Assembly: GCF_005887095.1 (NCBI RefSeq)
Contig: NZ_PNCI01000010.1
Location: 1 to 64,000 of the forward strand
Origin: Pseudoalteromonas rubra
Lineage (GTDB): Bacteria > Pseudomonadota > Gammaproteobacteria > Enterobacterales > Alteromonadaceae
Direction of reading: 5' to 3'
DNA length: 64,000 bases
The position numbers and the translations under genes were made by a program. Shown piece by piece: positions 8,788-15,427 of this stretch. The notes under the pieces were generated by a model that was not told where the DNA came from, did not search any database, and worked only from the letters and a program-made list of their open reading frames with translations. Positions within the stretch are counted from its first letter, which is position 1. Each line of letters starts with the position of its first letter.

Positions 8788-8928
8788 GTGGTGGTGCACA
8801 ATCTGATCATTGAGAATCGCGATGGCTGCGATATGCGTTGTTACGATGGTGAGTCTGAAAACGCTTTGAACGGTATCAGCGAGAAGTCTCAAGTTAAGTT
8901 TACGGTTTTGGCTAAAAGTGGTGACTAA
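8788..8928 (+). pseudogene. Short reading frame, possible C-terminal remnant of a lost gene
   Basis: From the GTG codons at 8788-8796 a frame of about 46 codons encodes HNLIIENRDGCDMRCYDGES and then NALNGISEKSQVKFTV, ending AKSGD at the TAA at 8926-8928. The composition (two Cys, alternating charged and hydrophobic residues, no junk-like runs) looks like the end of a real folded protein. There is no good ribosome binding site, and an in-frame TAG lies just upstream at 8776. I do not recognise the family. It may be the stump of a gene deleted next to the kinase, or chance. Confidence 0.3.
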
Positions 8929-9004
8929 AGTATCGCCCTTGTACACTTGATATGGAAAGCTATGCAAGCAGGTTTAGTTAAACACCTTTTGGTCTGTAAG
9001 AAAG

Positions 9005-9025
9005 ATACCGGCTCAAGGCCGGTAT
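9005..9025. repeat. REP-like palindrome
   Basis: Perfect 8-bp arms ATACCGGC and GCCGGTAT surround TCAAG, followed by GACGG rather than a T run. From memory, palindromes of this form (ATACCGG...CCGGTAT next to ATGAC) are dispersed in many marine gammaproteobacterial genomes. A transposase of the REP-associated family lies 9 kb upstream. Its dispersal could not be checked here. Confidence 0.5.
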
Positions 9026-9125
9026 GACGGCGGAGCGGGCGTTTAACTTTAGAGATTTGAATCTGCCGTATTGTGTTTTGTCATTGTATGCTTGGGGCCA
9101 ACTTTCCCAGTCAATCATTTTATTT

Positions 9126-9167
9126 GCGCTAACCCCTGGTTCTCATAAAACCCCGGGAGGTTAGCGC
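9126..9167. repeat. Inverted repeat upstream of the CRISPR array
   Basis: Nine-base arms GCGCTAACC and GGTTAGCGC are perfect complements separated by 24 bases. It has no T run. GGTTAGCGC recurs at 9248-9256, closer to the first repeat. It could be a leader-binding site or a terminator relic. Confidence 0.5.
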
Positions 9168-9300
9168 TTCTGTATGTTGATGTTTATTATGGTATTGTGT
9201 AATCTTGTTGCACAAAATTCAGTTGCGTTGGGCAATTTTGACCCAGGTTAGCGCAAAAAGCCGATTTTGGCCTTGTATAATGTGGGCCTTAAAGCAGGCC

Positions 9301-9588
9301 GCTGTGCTCCCCGCGCGAGAGGGGATTGAGACTGCGCGGGTGGTTTTGAGCTGCTGGCTGACGGTTGCTGTGCTCCCCGCGCGAGAGGGGATTGAGACAT
9401 TGCCAGGCGGCGAAAGAGAGACGGTAATGGAATGCTGTGCTCCCCGCGCGAGAGGGGATTGAGACCTGGAGTATAAATGGTATCAAAAATAATCCAGGAG
9501 CTGCGCTCCCCGCGTGAGAGGGGATTGAGACATCTTGCCTCATAGTTCTTACTCCAATGGTTTTAGCTGCGTTCCCCGCGTGAGAGGG
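9301..9588 (+). CRISPR. Intact part of an orphan CRISPR array (5 repeats, 4 spacers)
   Basis: Repeats lie at 9301-9332, 9367-9398, 9434-9465 and 9500-9531, with a fifth cut short at 9566-9588. Each full copy is 32 bp, beginning GCTG(T/C)GCTCCCCGCG and ending GGGGATTGAGAC. The first three are identical. Spacers are 34, 35, 34 and 34 bp and all different. The ATTGAGAC end and the decay toward higher coordinates both argue for transcription on the plus strand with the leader at the left. The 32/34-35 bp geometry matches type I-C arrays, while the 5' part of the repeat reads like a type I-E repeat. No cas gene exists in the window, so the array is orphan or depends on cas genes elsewhere. Confidence 0.85.
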
Positions 9589-10067
9589 TGAACGCCGCTC
9601 GGAAAAAGCACTGCTTTTTCAGGCGTGAACGGTGAAAAGTCATGCTGTTTAAGCAACGCTTAAATGACTTTGAACACTGTAGGCAGGAAGCCGAAAGCCG
9701 GTTTTGGTGATTTGCATGGACAGCAAATCAGTAAAACAGGCAATGGATGCCGATTCTGGCGAACGCGCTACTTAGCGCTTCATGGATGAATCCAAAGCAC
9801 ATTGTTGAAATAATTTGCTGCGCTCCCCGCGTGAGAGTGTGAACGCCGCTCGGAAAAATCACCGCTTTTTCAGGCGTGAATGGTGAAAAGTCATGCTGTT
9901 TAAGCAACGCTTAAATGACTTAGAACACTGTAGGCAGGAAGCCGAAAGCCGGTTTTGGTGATTTGCATGGATAGCAAATCAGTAAAACAGGCAATGGATG
10001 CCGATTCTGGCGAACGCGCTACTTAGCGCTTCATGGATGAATCCAAAGCACATTGTTGAAATAAGTC
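9566..10067. repeat. Tandem 251-bp structured repeat inserted in the CRISPR array
   Basis: Two nearly identical units follow each other with a period of 251 bp. The landmark GAACGCCGCTCGG is at 9590 and again at 9841. Each unit consists of a truncated CRISPR repeat (9566-9588 and 9817-9840) plus about 227 bp of insert, with only a handful of differences. The insert is full of inverted repeats: TTTAAGC-AAC-GCTTAAA, GATTTGC-N7-GCAAATC extended by flanking GTTTT/AAAAC, and an AGTCAT/ATGACT pair around the first. It has no ORF. It looks like a dispersed non-coding or MITE-like element that landed in a CRISPR repeat and then duplicated together with part of that repeat. Confidence 0.75.
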
Positions 10068-10428
10068 GCTGTGCTTCCTGTACGAGAGGGGATTGAGACT
10101 AGTCCCGTGTATGTCTGCGATAGTTGAATATTTGCTGTGCTCCCCGCGTGAGAGGGGATTGAGACACTTTTTGCAAAAACGGTCTTTTTAAACATCCATG
10201 CTGTGCTCCTCGCGTGAGAGGGGATTGAACGAGGTAACAATAAGCACCGAGCTGGAATACATCCGTGTAGCTGCGCCCATCGGTCGTCCGTGACCTCACC
10301 TCAGCAAGCTGCGACGATAATTAATCGTCGGTCTTGCTTCGCCCCGCACGAGAGGGGATTGAGACACTTTTTGCAAAAACGGTCTTTTTAAACATCCATG
10401 CTGTGCTCCTCGCGTGAGAGGGGATTGA
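10068..10428 (+). CRISPR. Degenerate distal part of the CRISPR array
   Basis: Full-length but drifting repeats lie at 10068-10099 (GCTGTGCTTCCTGTACGAG...), 10134-10165 and 10334-10365 (5' end altered). Copies at 10200-10228 and 10400-10428 stop after GATTGA where an insert begins. The spacer at 10100-10133 is unique. The 34-bp spacers at 10166-10199 and 10366-10399 are identical because the block was duplicated. The mutation load and insertions fit the old, leader-distal end of an array. Confidence 0.7.
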
Positions 10429-10530
10429 ACGAGGTAACAATAAGCGCCGAGCTGGAATACATCCGTGTAGCTGCGCCCATCGGTCGTCCGTGACCTCACC
10501 TCAGCAAGCTGCGACGATAATTAATCGTCG
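10150..10530. repeat. 181-bp block present twice in the CRISPR tail
   Basis: The segments 10150-10330 and 10350-10530 are repeats of each other with a 200-bp offset and one substitution noticed (GCACCGAG versus GCGCCGAG). Each contains the end of a CRISPR repeat, one spacer, a second repeat cut at GATTGA, and about 102 bp of non-CRISPR DNA ending in the palindrome CGACGAT-AATTA-ATCGTCG. Minus-strand reading frames in this block are artefacts of the duplication. Confidence 0.75.
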
Positions 10531-10601
10531 CTTTTGTCTCGCTCAGCTTGCGCTTCAGGCATTGAGTGAAAAAAAAATTGAGCTGTTAATAGTCTTTTTA
10601 T

Positions 10602-10617
10602 ATTTACAAGTGTAAAT
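10602..10617. promoter_or_regulatory. Perfect palindrome upstream of the protease gene, candidate operator
   Basis: ATTTACA-AG-TGTAAAT is a perfect 7-bp dyad in an AT-rich stretch 52 bp before the protease start, where a promoter would be expected. No regulator can be named for it. Confidence 0.35.
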
Positions 10618-10668
10618 TTTGTGTTTATATTTTTCGGTTCCCAATAAAGGAAAATATAAGGTATACAC

Positions 10669-12024
10669 ATGTTAAAGGTTAAAAATACACTCTCAATGAC
10701 AGCGCTGTCTGTTTCGCTGGGGCTGGGCCTGAGTGCCGCAGCTATTGCTCAACCGGCCAGTGTCGGTGAGCACTCACTTGATAGCATCAGCCCTGAATAC
10801 TATGAGCCTGAAATTGTCGGTGGTAACCCGGCAAATACGGCCGACTGGCCGTTTTATACGCAAATTTTAAGCGCCAATGGCACCACGGCATTTTGTGGTG
10901 GCAGCTATGTGGGTGACGGTTACGTGCTGACTGCGGCCCACTGTGTGAGTGGCAGTTCTGCAAGCGGGCTGAATGTGAAAGTGGCAGGCTTTAGGCTCGG
11001 CGGCAGTGATGGCGACCGTATCGCTGTGGCTGAGAAATACGTCCATCCACAATATAGCAGCAGCACGTTAAATCATGATGTTGCACTGCTTAAGCTGGTG
11101 CGCACCCCTACACTGGGCGCAAGTGTTACGCTGGCACAGGGCAGTGTTGAGCAATATGCTCGCGTTGGCGATCTAATCACTGTGGCGGGTCTTGGCCGTC
11201 TCAGCGAAGGTGGCAGCCGTCCGACCAATCTTTATGAGGTAGACGTGCCGCTTGTTTCTGATCAGGTCTGTCGTCAGTCAGGTGGTGCCTATCAAAATGT
11301 GGGTAGTGTGGCGTTCTGCGCAGGCTACCCTGAGGGTCAGAAAGACTCCTGTAGCGGCGACAGTGGTGGCCCGATCGTTGCGAACTCGGGTGGTCAAATC
11401 GTACAGCTGGGTATCGTCAGCTGGGGTGTCGGCTGCGCCCGACCTGCAAAATATGGCGTGTACTCAGATGTTGCGGCACTGCGTAGCTGGATCGACAGTG
11501 TGAAAGGCGGTGCTGAGCCGGTGTCTGTGTCGTTCAAGGCAAACGATACCCTGACAGGGTTTAAAGTCGGCGAAACCAAAGCGCATACCTTCACTATCAC
11601 CAATTCAGGCAATACGCCTTTTAGCTTTAAGTCAGTCAACCTGACAAGCAACGGCGTGACATCTGGTCTGGTTAATCCGGTCAATACGTGTAGCGCGAGC
11701 ACCTTGACGGCAAACCAAAGTTGTCAGGTTGGTGTTGAATTTGGTGCAAGCCGCAGCGGAACTGCGGGTGTGGTGCTGAACTTCACACTAGAAGAAAGTC
11801 AGGTGAACTACAGCGCAAACGCCACTGCGACAGTTACATCAGGTGGTGACACGGGGTGTCCGGGCAACTGGGATGCAAGCAAAGTGTATGATAAGCCAGA
11901 TCAGGTGACGTACCAGGGCTTTAAGTATGAAGCACGCTGGTGGACGCGTGGTGATGTGCCAAGCGAGTCGGGTGCCTGGGGCGTCTGGAAGCAAATTGGC
12001 GTCGACAGCGGTTGTACGCGCTAA
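10669..12024 (+). CDS. Secreted trypsin-like serine protease with chitin-binding module
   Basis: The protein has 451 aa. A signal peptide (about 1-28, ending AAAIAQPA) is followed by a short propeptide. IVGGNPANTADWPFYT then marks the activated N-terminus of an S1 peptidase. The catalytic triad is visible: His91 in LTAAHC, Asp137 in NHDVALLKL and Ser232 in DSCSGDSGGP. The Asp six residues before the Ser predicts trypsin-like (Lys/Arg) specificity. After the protease domain (to about 280) comes an Ig-like beta domain (about 285-390). The C-terminal module (about 395-450, CPGNWDASKVYDKPDQV and YEARWWTRGD) is a CBM5/12 chitin-binding fold. The role should be extracellular protein degradation on chitinous surfaces. 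A palindrome lies upstream and a good terminator downstream, so the gene is monocistronic. Confidence 0.93.
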   Translation: MLKVKNTLSMTALSVSLGLGLSAAAIAQPASVGEHSLDSISPEYYEPEIVGGNPANTADWPFYTQILSANGTTAFCGGSYVGDGYVLTAAHCVSGSSASGLNVKVAGFRLGGSDGDRIAVAEKYVHPQYSSSTLNHDVALLKLVRTPTLGASVTLAQGSVEQYARVGDLITVAGLGRLSEGGSRPTNLYEVDVPLVSDQVCRQSGGAYQNVGSVAFCAGYPEGQKDSCSGDSGGPIVANSGGQIVQLGIVSWGVGCARPAKYGVYSDVAALRSWIDSVKGGAEPVSVSFKANDTLTGFKVGETKAHTFTITNSGNTPFSFKSVNLTSNGVTSGLVNPVNTCSASTLTANQSCQVGVEFGASRSGTAGVVLNFTLEESQVNYSANATATVTSGGDTGCPGNWDASKVYDKPDQVTYQGFKYEARWWTRGDVPSESGAWGVWKQIGVDSGCTR

Positions 12025-12040
12025 ACTGTAGCATTGAAAA

Positions 12041-12061
12041 AGCAGCCTCGGCTGCTTTTTT
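12041..12061 (+). terminator. Rho-independent terminator of the protease gene
   Basis: The stem AGCAGC / GCTGCT with loop CTCG is followed by a run of six T and preceded by five A, so it could also work on the opposite strand for the convergent cytochrome gene. It starts 17 bp after the stop codon. Confidence 0.8.
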
Positions 12062-12105
12062 AATGCAAAGAAAAGGGGGTTAAAACGGGTGGGTATAATT
12101 TGCGG

Positions 12106-12699
12106 TTAACGCTCGCCACCGTGTGTCATTTTAAGCAAAGTTCGATCACGTTTCACAAAGTGGTGGTAAAGCGCGGCAGTTGCATGGCCTAAGATCAGCA
12201 TCCAAATCAACCAGGCACCCAGAATTTCCTTGTGAATAAAATCTATGGGTTGCTCAAATTCGGCAAATGACAGTCCCATGCCGTGCTCGACGAGCGCAGT
12301 AAATACCGCGGTACTTTCAAACTTAGGAATGTCGAACAGAAAGAAAAACTCAGTGTCCACGCCAGTGCCGATATACCCCGTGAGTGGTGCAATGATCATC
12401 ACCGCATACAAGGCGTAGTGCCCAAGATGCGCTGCCAGGTGCTCTATGGGGGTTCCAGGCTCGGCTGTGGGGGCGGTATTTAACCATCGCCAGATAACTC
12501 TGAGTGTGACGATCACCGCTATCGAAATACCAAAAGACAAGTGCAGTTGCAGTGCGGTCCAGTTTTGTGCAGTTTGGGCGTCGGTAAACCACTGACGATA
12601 ATAGACGCTCACATAGGCCGCCAGAAATAACAGCGCTGTGCCCCAGTGCAGCCATTTGGCTATTGTGCCATAGTCACGCGCGGTATTTTTCATGCCCAT
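12106..12699 (-). CDS. Cytochrome b561 family protein
   Basis: The protein has 197 aa. It is a four-helix inner-membrane b-type cytochrome, expected to pass electrons between quinones and a periplasmic acceptor or superoxide. Helices lie at about 16-34, 52-70, 91-108 and 160-182. Candidate haem ligands are His18 in KWLHWGTALLF, His in LQLHLSFGI, and His residues in AAHLGHYALY and GHATAALYHHF. The length is normal for the CybB-like family. A GGAG precedes the start, and either ATG 12699 or the ATG two codons later could be used. It converges on the protease gene and shares the terminator region. Confidence 0.88.
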   Translation of the reverse strand: MGMKNTARDYGTIAKWLHWGTALLFLAAYVSVYYRQWFTDAQTAQNWTALQLHLSFGISIAVIVTLRVIWRWLNTAPTAEPGTPIEHLAAHLGHYALYAVMIIAPLTGYIGTGVDTEFFFLFDIPKFESTAVFTALVEHGMGLSFAEFEQPIDFIHKEILGAWLIWMLILGHATAALYHHFVKRDRTLLKMTHGGER

Positions 12700-12926
12700 G
12701 ATAATGTTACTCCAAAGTGATTTTTGTACTGCCGAAAATGGTAACAGTTTAACGTTAGCATGAATGCCTCAAAGATCCGGATAAAGCATTCTGTTTTTGA
12801 GAACACTGTTTTTAATGCGCTTTAACCAAGCGTGTACAAAGCGTTCAACACCCGGCGCCTGGGGCTGCTTTTCATTTGCCCTGCTATACTGCAAGCGGAC
12901 ACCAGCAGCAATTACCCGGAGGGCGC

Positions 12927-14018
12927 TTGCGTACTTTAACCTTAGTTTCTTTGTCGGGATGGCCCGATATCATCGACCGTATCGGTCAGTCCACTGCGCA
13001 GAAAGTGTGGCATGCTTTGGTTGCTTTACTGTCGCAAAACGAATCAACAGGGCTGAAGCAAGATATTTTTGAGCTGGGCGAGTTGTGGTTCGAATCCGCG
13101 CAGTTTGATACTCCGGCACAGGCTGAGCGTGCGTGCAGTCAGTGCGTTGCACTGCACCTATTGAAAGAACTGGATAATCAGCTTGTCCATGAGGCAGAGA
13201 TCCAGGTCAGTTCCGCTGTTGTGACGGAGCAACCACAGGAAGAGCAGGTTATTCGTGCAGAGGCAGCCTGCGCACTAAACGAGCTTTATCCGGACAGCAA
13301 AGAAGCGCTGCTGAGGGTTTTTGCCAACAAAAACCTGCTCCCGTATTGGCAGTCAATTCAGTTAGTGCAAAGCGAGGGCATATTTGGCTATGAAGCCCTG
13401 ATCCGGGGCCCGAAAGAGTCACAATTACATCGCGCGGATAAACTATTTGGTGCCGCGATGGCGCAGGGGCGGCAATTTGATATGGAAAAGCTGGCGCTTG
13501 TGACGCATTTTTCTGCGCACCAGCAGCATTGCGATTGTGCGCCCGAGGAGGGTCATTCTAACAGGCTCACTGTTAATCTATCTCCGGGATTACTGTTTGA
13601 TACAGAGGTATCGGATACGCTGTGTTGCTATCCATATGCTCACCTGATCTGCATCGAATTAACAGAACATCTGCCCGTCGAGGACTGGGCTCCTATCAAA
13701 CAGAAAATGGCCGAACTGCGGCAGCTGGGTTACACCTTCTGGTTAGATGATGTTGGCTGTGGCTTTTTCGAGCTGGCCCTGATCAATGCCGTAAAGCCCG
13801 ACGTTGCAAAGCTCTGTATTACCATTATTAGTCGGCTCGACTATGGGGCCGAGATTGTCGAGGAGATCAAACAGGTTGTTGATACGGTACACCTGTATGG
13901 TGGTAAGGTACTGGCCGAAGGCATTGAAACCCAACAGCAACTGGATATTGCCCGTGAACTGGGGGTGGATTATGCGCAAGGCTACTATTTTGATAAACCA
14001 AAGGAATTCGGCACTTAA
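12927..14018 (+). CDS. EAL domain protein, probable c-di-GMP phosphodiesterase
   Basis: The protein has about 363 aa if translation begins at TTG 12927, placed 5 bases after GGAG. A longer TTG-initiated frame from 12876 lacks a ribosome binding site. The N-terminal 140 residues are unassigned and helical. The EAL domain occupies roughly 145-360, with YEALIRGP, NLSPG, CIELTEH, WLDDVGCG, KLCI, AEGIETQ and AQGYYFDKP. The metal- and substrate-binding residues of active phosphodiesterases (E of EAL, N of NLS, E of ELTE, the D pair, K, and E of AEGIE) all appear to be kept, although loop 6 is DDVGCG instead of DDFGTG. It should therefore hydrolyse c-di-GMP. No GGDEF domain or membrane helix is seen. 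Confidence 0.82.
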   Translation: MRTLTLVSLSGWPDIIDRIGQSTAQKVWHALVALLSQNESTGLKQDIFELGELWFESAQFDTPAQAERACSQCVALHLLKELDNQLVHEAEIQVSSAVVTEQPQEEQVIRAEAACALNELYPDSKEALLRVFANKNLLPYWQSIQLVQSEGIFGYEALIRGPKESQLHRADKLFGAAMAQGRQFDMEKLALVTHFSAHQQHCDCAPEEGHSNRLTVNLSPGLLFDTEVSDTLCCYPYAHLICIELTEHLPVEDWAPIKQKMAELRQLGYTFWLDDVGCGFFELALINAVKPDVAKLCITIISRLDYGAEIVEEIKQVVDTVHLYGGKVLAEGIETQQQLDIARELGVDYAQGYYFDKPKEFGT

Positions 14019-14114
14019 TGCTTGGATTTTGCAAATCTGAACACAAAAAGTATACTATTTTGCTCCGTGGCTCGGTAATGAGTACAGCGATTACTAGAAG
14101 ATTGGAGTTTGAGT

Positions 14115-14615
14115 ATGCAGTGTCCCAGAACTTTACACCCACTGAAAAAGGTCAAAGTGGGTGGTATTGAGGTGTTTATATCTGAACACAGTGGCGGCGT
14201 CTTTTTTGACAACCAGGTATTGGCTAATTTCACCAATCCAGCTGACTTGCGTGCAGAGGTGCTGGCTAAGCACTTACGCCAGTTTTCAGCTCCACTCGCT
14301 GATGAAAGTAACCGGGTCAACTGTCCTAAATGTCCTGATATCGTAATGATGCGCCGGTATTTCAGTCCATTACGTGTCGTTGAAATTGACGAATGTCCGG
14401 GCTGTGGTGGTATCTGGCTTGATACTGGTGAGCTGGATAAGTTACACGAGAATCACCTGAGTGCAAAAGAGCGCGAGATGTTAAGGATCAAAATGCTGGA
14501 GGAGCACCAGACTTTTCATATTGATAGTCCCAGTCACTATAAATTGTCCGGGCAAGATGGCCGCAGCAACCTGGAAAAAGCGTTTGCAATCGCCGCAGAA
14601 ATGATAAGTGATTGA
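14115..14615 (+). CDS. Zinc-ribbon protein (TFIIB-type zinc finger)
   Basis: The protein has 166 aa, starting at ATG 14115 with GGAG 7 bases upstream. It begins MQCPRTLHPLKKV and carries a second zinc knuckle in the middle: CPKC near residue 70 and CPGCGGIWLD near 94. The last is the signature of the bacterial zf-TFIIB (PF13453-like) family. Members are small cytosolic proteins of unknown function. The first 60 residues look like a degenerate duplicate of the same fold that has lost its second Cys pair (SEHSGGVFFD in place of CpgCGGiWLD). It is 96 bp after the EAL gene on the same strand. No specific role can be inferred. Confidence 0.75.
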   Translation: MQCPRTLHPLKKVKVGGIEVFISEHSGGVFFDNQVLANFTNPADLRAEVLAKHLRQFSAPLADESNRVNCPKCPDIVMMRRYFSPLRVVEIDECPGCGGIWLDTGELDKLHENHLSAKEREMLRIKMLEEHQTFHIDSPSHYKLSGQDGRSNLEKAFAIAAEMISD

Positions 14616-14664
14616 GCTATAGGCGGAAAGTTGCGGAGCTGTGAAGTCTGAGTGTCAAAACAAC

Positions 14665-15024
14665 TTATGCGATAAAATGGAACAGTAGCACCGCAGACTG
14701 GATGCCGATACAGCACCAAAATACACAGGTAGAAATGGCATACCATGTATGTCGTCGTTGCTTGAATTCAGGCTTGTCAGGATACTTGTAGTGAGGCGGG
14801 CCACCAAACATAGGCAAACCCAGTTTATAGTCATTCATCAGGATTAAGCAGGTGAGTCCCACTAACAGGTTTAGCGATGCCAGGCTGAAAAATTGCTCCA
14901 CAGAGTAGCTAAAGTAATTCAGTGCAGACACGACCGCAAGACAGGCCCAGCAACGAGAAAACGAATATTGCGCAAGCAAAAAATGCAAACCCTGCACTGC
15001 GGCTGATCTTAAATAACTGAGCAT
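14665..15024 (-). CDS. Small membrane protein of unknown function
   Basis: The protein has 119 aa. It has about three hydrophobic segments (near 20-42, 45-63 and 93-115), separated by a polar loop rich in Pro, Lys and aromatic residues (YKLGLPMFGGPPHYKYPDKP). I recognise no family. It follows the 58-aa gene on the same strand by 26 bp, so the two are probably co-transcribed. The ribosome binding site is poor (GGAG about 16 bases upstream), leaving the start uncertain. Confidence 0.6.
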   Translation of the reverse strand: MLSYLRSAAVQGLHFLLAQYSFSRCWACLAVVSALNYFSYSVEQFFSLASLNLLVGLTCLILMNDYKLGLPMFGGPPHYKYPDKPEFKQRRHTWYAISTCVFWCCIGIQSAVLLFHFIA

Positions 15025-15050
15025 GTGGATTGAGTTGACTCCGCTGCTGT

Positions 15051-15227
15051 CTAACTGTTGATATCCAGTAGCATCCCTACTGCCACGCCGATTGCAATAC
15101 CCAGTGCCACACCATTGGCAATATTTTCCGATGAAACACCAATGGCCGTACCGATTGCTACGCCCGTTACCATGCTGATACCTATTTTACTGGCGGCTTT
15201 TTTACGGGTTTCTTTATCTGCCTTCAT
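15051..15227 (-). CDS. 58-aa glycine-zipper-like small protein
   Basis: This short gene is read from ATG 15227 and ends at the TAG at 15051-15053. It starts MKADKETRKKAASKIG, with a strong positive N-terminus, followed by an almost uninterrupted glycine-spaced hydrophobic stretch (VTGVAIGTAIG, then NGVALGIAIGVAVGMLL). AAGGAG lies 8 bases upstream on the minus strand, a near-perfect ribosome binding site. Regular small-xxx-small spacing suggests paired membrane helices, as in glycine-zipper proteins. It precedes the 119-aa membrane protein. Function is unknown; a small membrane structural or stress protein is possible, and a bacteriocin-like peptide cannot be excluded. Confidence 0.72.
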   Translation of the reverse strand: MKADKETRKKAASKIGISMVTGVAIGTAIGVSSENIANGVALGIAIGVAVGMLLDINS

Positions 15228-15390
15228 GATTTCGCTCCTTAAAACTCACGTTAGACTGTGGCTAATTTTACACCAATTGATTTCCTGTTCCAGCAATTTT
15301 ATCGAAAGTGCATAGTCAAACCTTAAATTAGGTAGAGTGAGATATGAACCGGAATGCGCCTGGCGGGATCTGTCGTTGTGGCATTTAAAC

Positions 15391-15417
15391 GCCACTGTAA
15401 ATGGGGTTTACAGTGGC
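15391..15417 (-). terminator. Strong stem-loop after the reductase gene
   Basis: Eleven-base arms (GCCACTGTAAA / TTTACAGTGGC) form a perfect stem around a 5-base loop, 10 bp beyond the minus-strand stop codon at 15428. The T run after it on the minus strand is short (GTTTAAA), but position and strength fit a terminator. Confidence 0.6.
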
Positions 15418-15427
15418 TTGAAAGCTA

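Larger units (their letters stand above)
8929..9300. other. Intergenic region and putative CRISPR leader
   Basis: No gene is seen. The stretch contains a REP-like palindrome (9005-9025) and a long hairpin (9126-9167). AT-rich DNA follows (about 9170-9240), directly before the first perfect CRISPR repeat, so roughly 9168-9300 is the best leader candidate. A TATAAT sits at 9276-9281, but I see no -35 at proper spacing. GGTTAGCGC, the right arm of the 9126-9167 hairpin, occurs again at 9248-9256. Confidence 0.45.

Noticed and set aside
9205..9543. Frames of 84-85 codons on both strands across the first CRISPR repeats
   Set aside because: They are translations of the CRISPR repeats themselves (repeated LPAREGIET or LNPLSRGEHS), not genes.
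9301..9588. Assigning the array firmly to type I-E from the GTGCTCCCCGCGCGAG core
   Set aside because: Type I-E arrays have 28-29 bp repeats and 61-bp periods; here the conserved unit is 32 bp with a 66-67 bp period.
10031..10499. Minus-strand frames containing RSRTTDGRSYTDVFQLGAY
   Set aside because: Each is a read-through of the duplicated 181-bp block and CRISPR repeats; the two copies are identical because the DNA is duplicated.
15058..15315. 85-codon plus-strand frame MISSSIPTATPIAIP...
   Set aside because: It is the antisense shadow of the 58-aa minus-strand gene, which has a far better ribosome binding site and composition.
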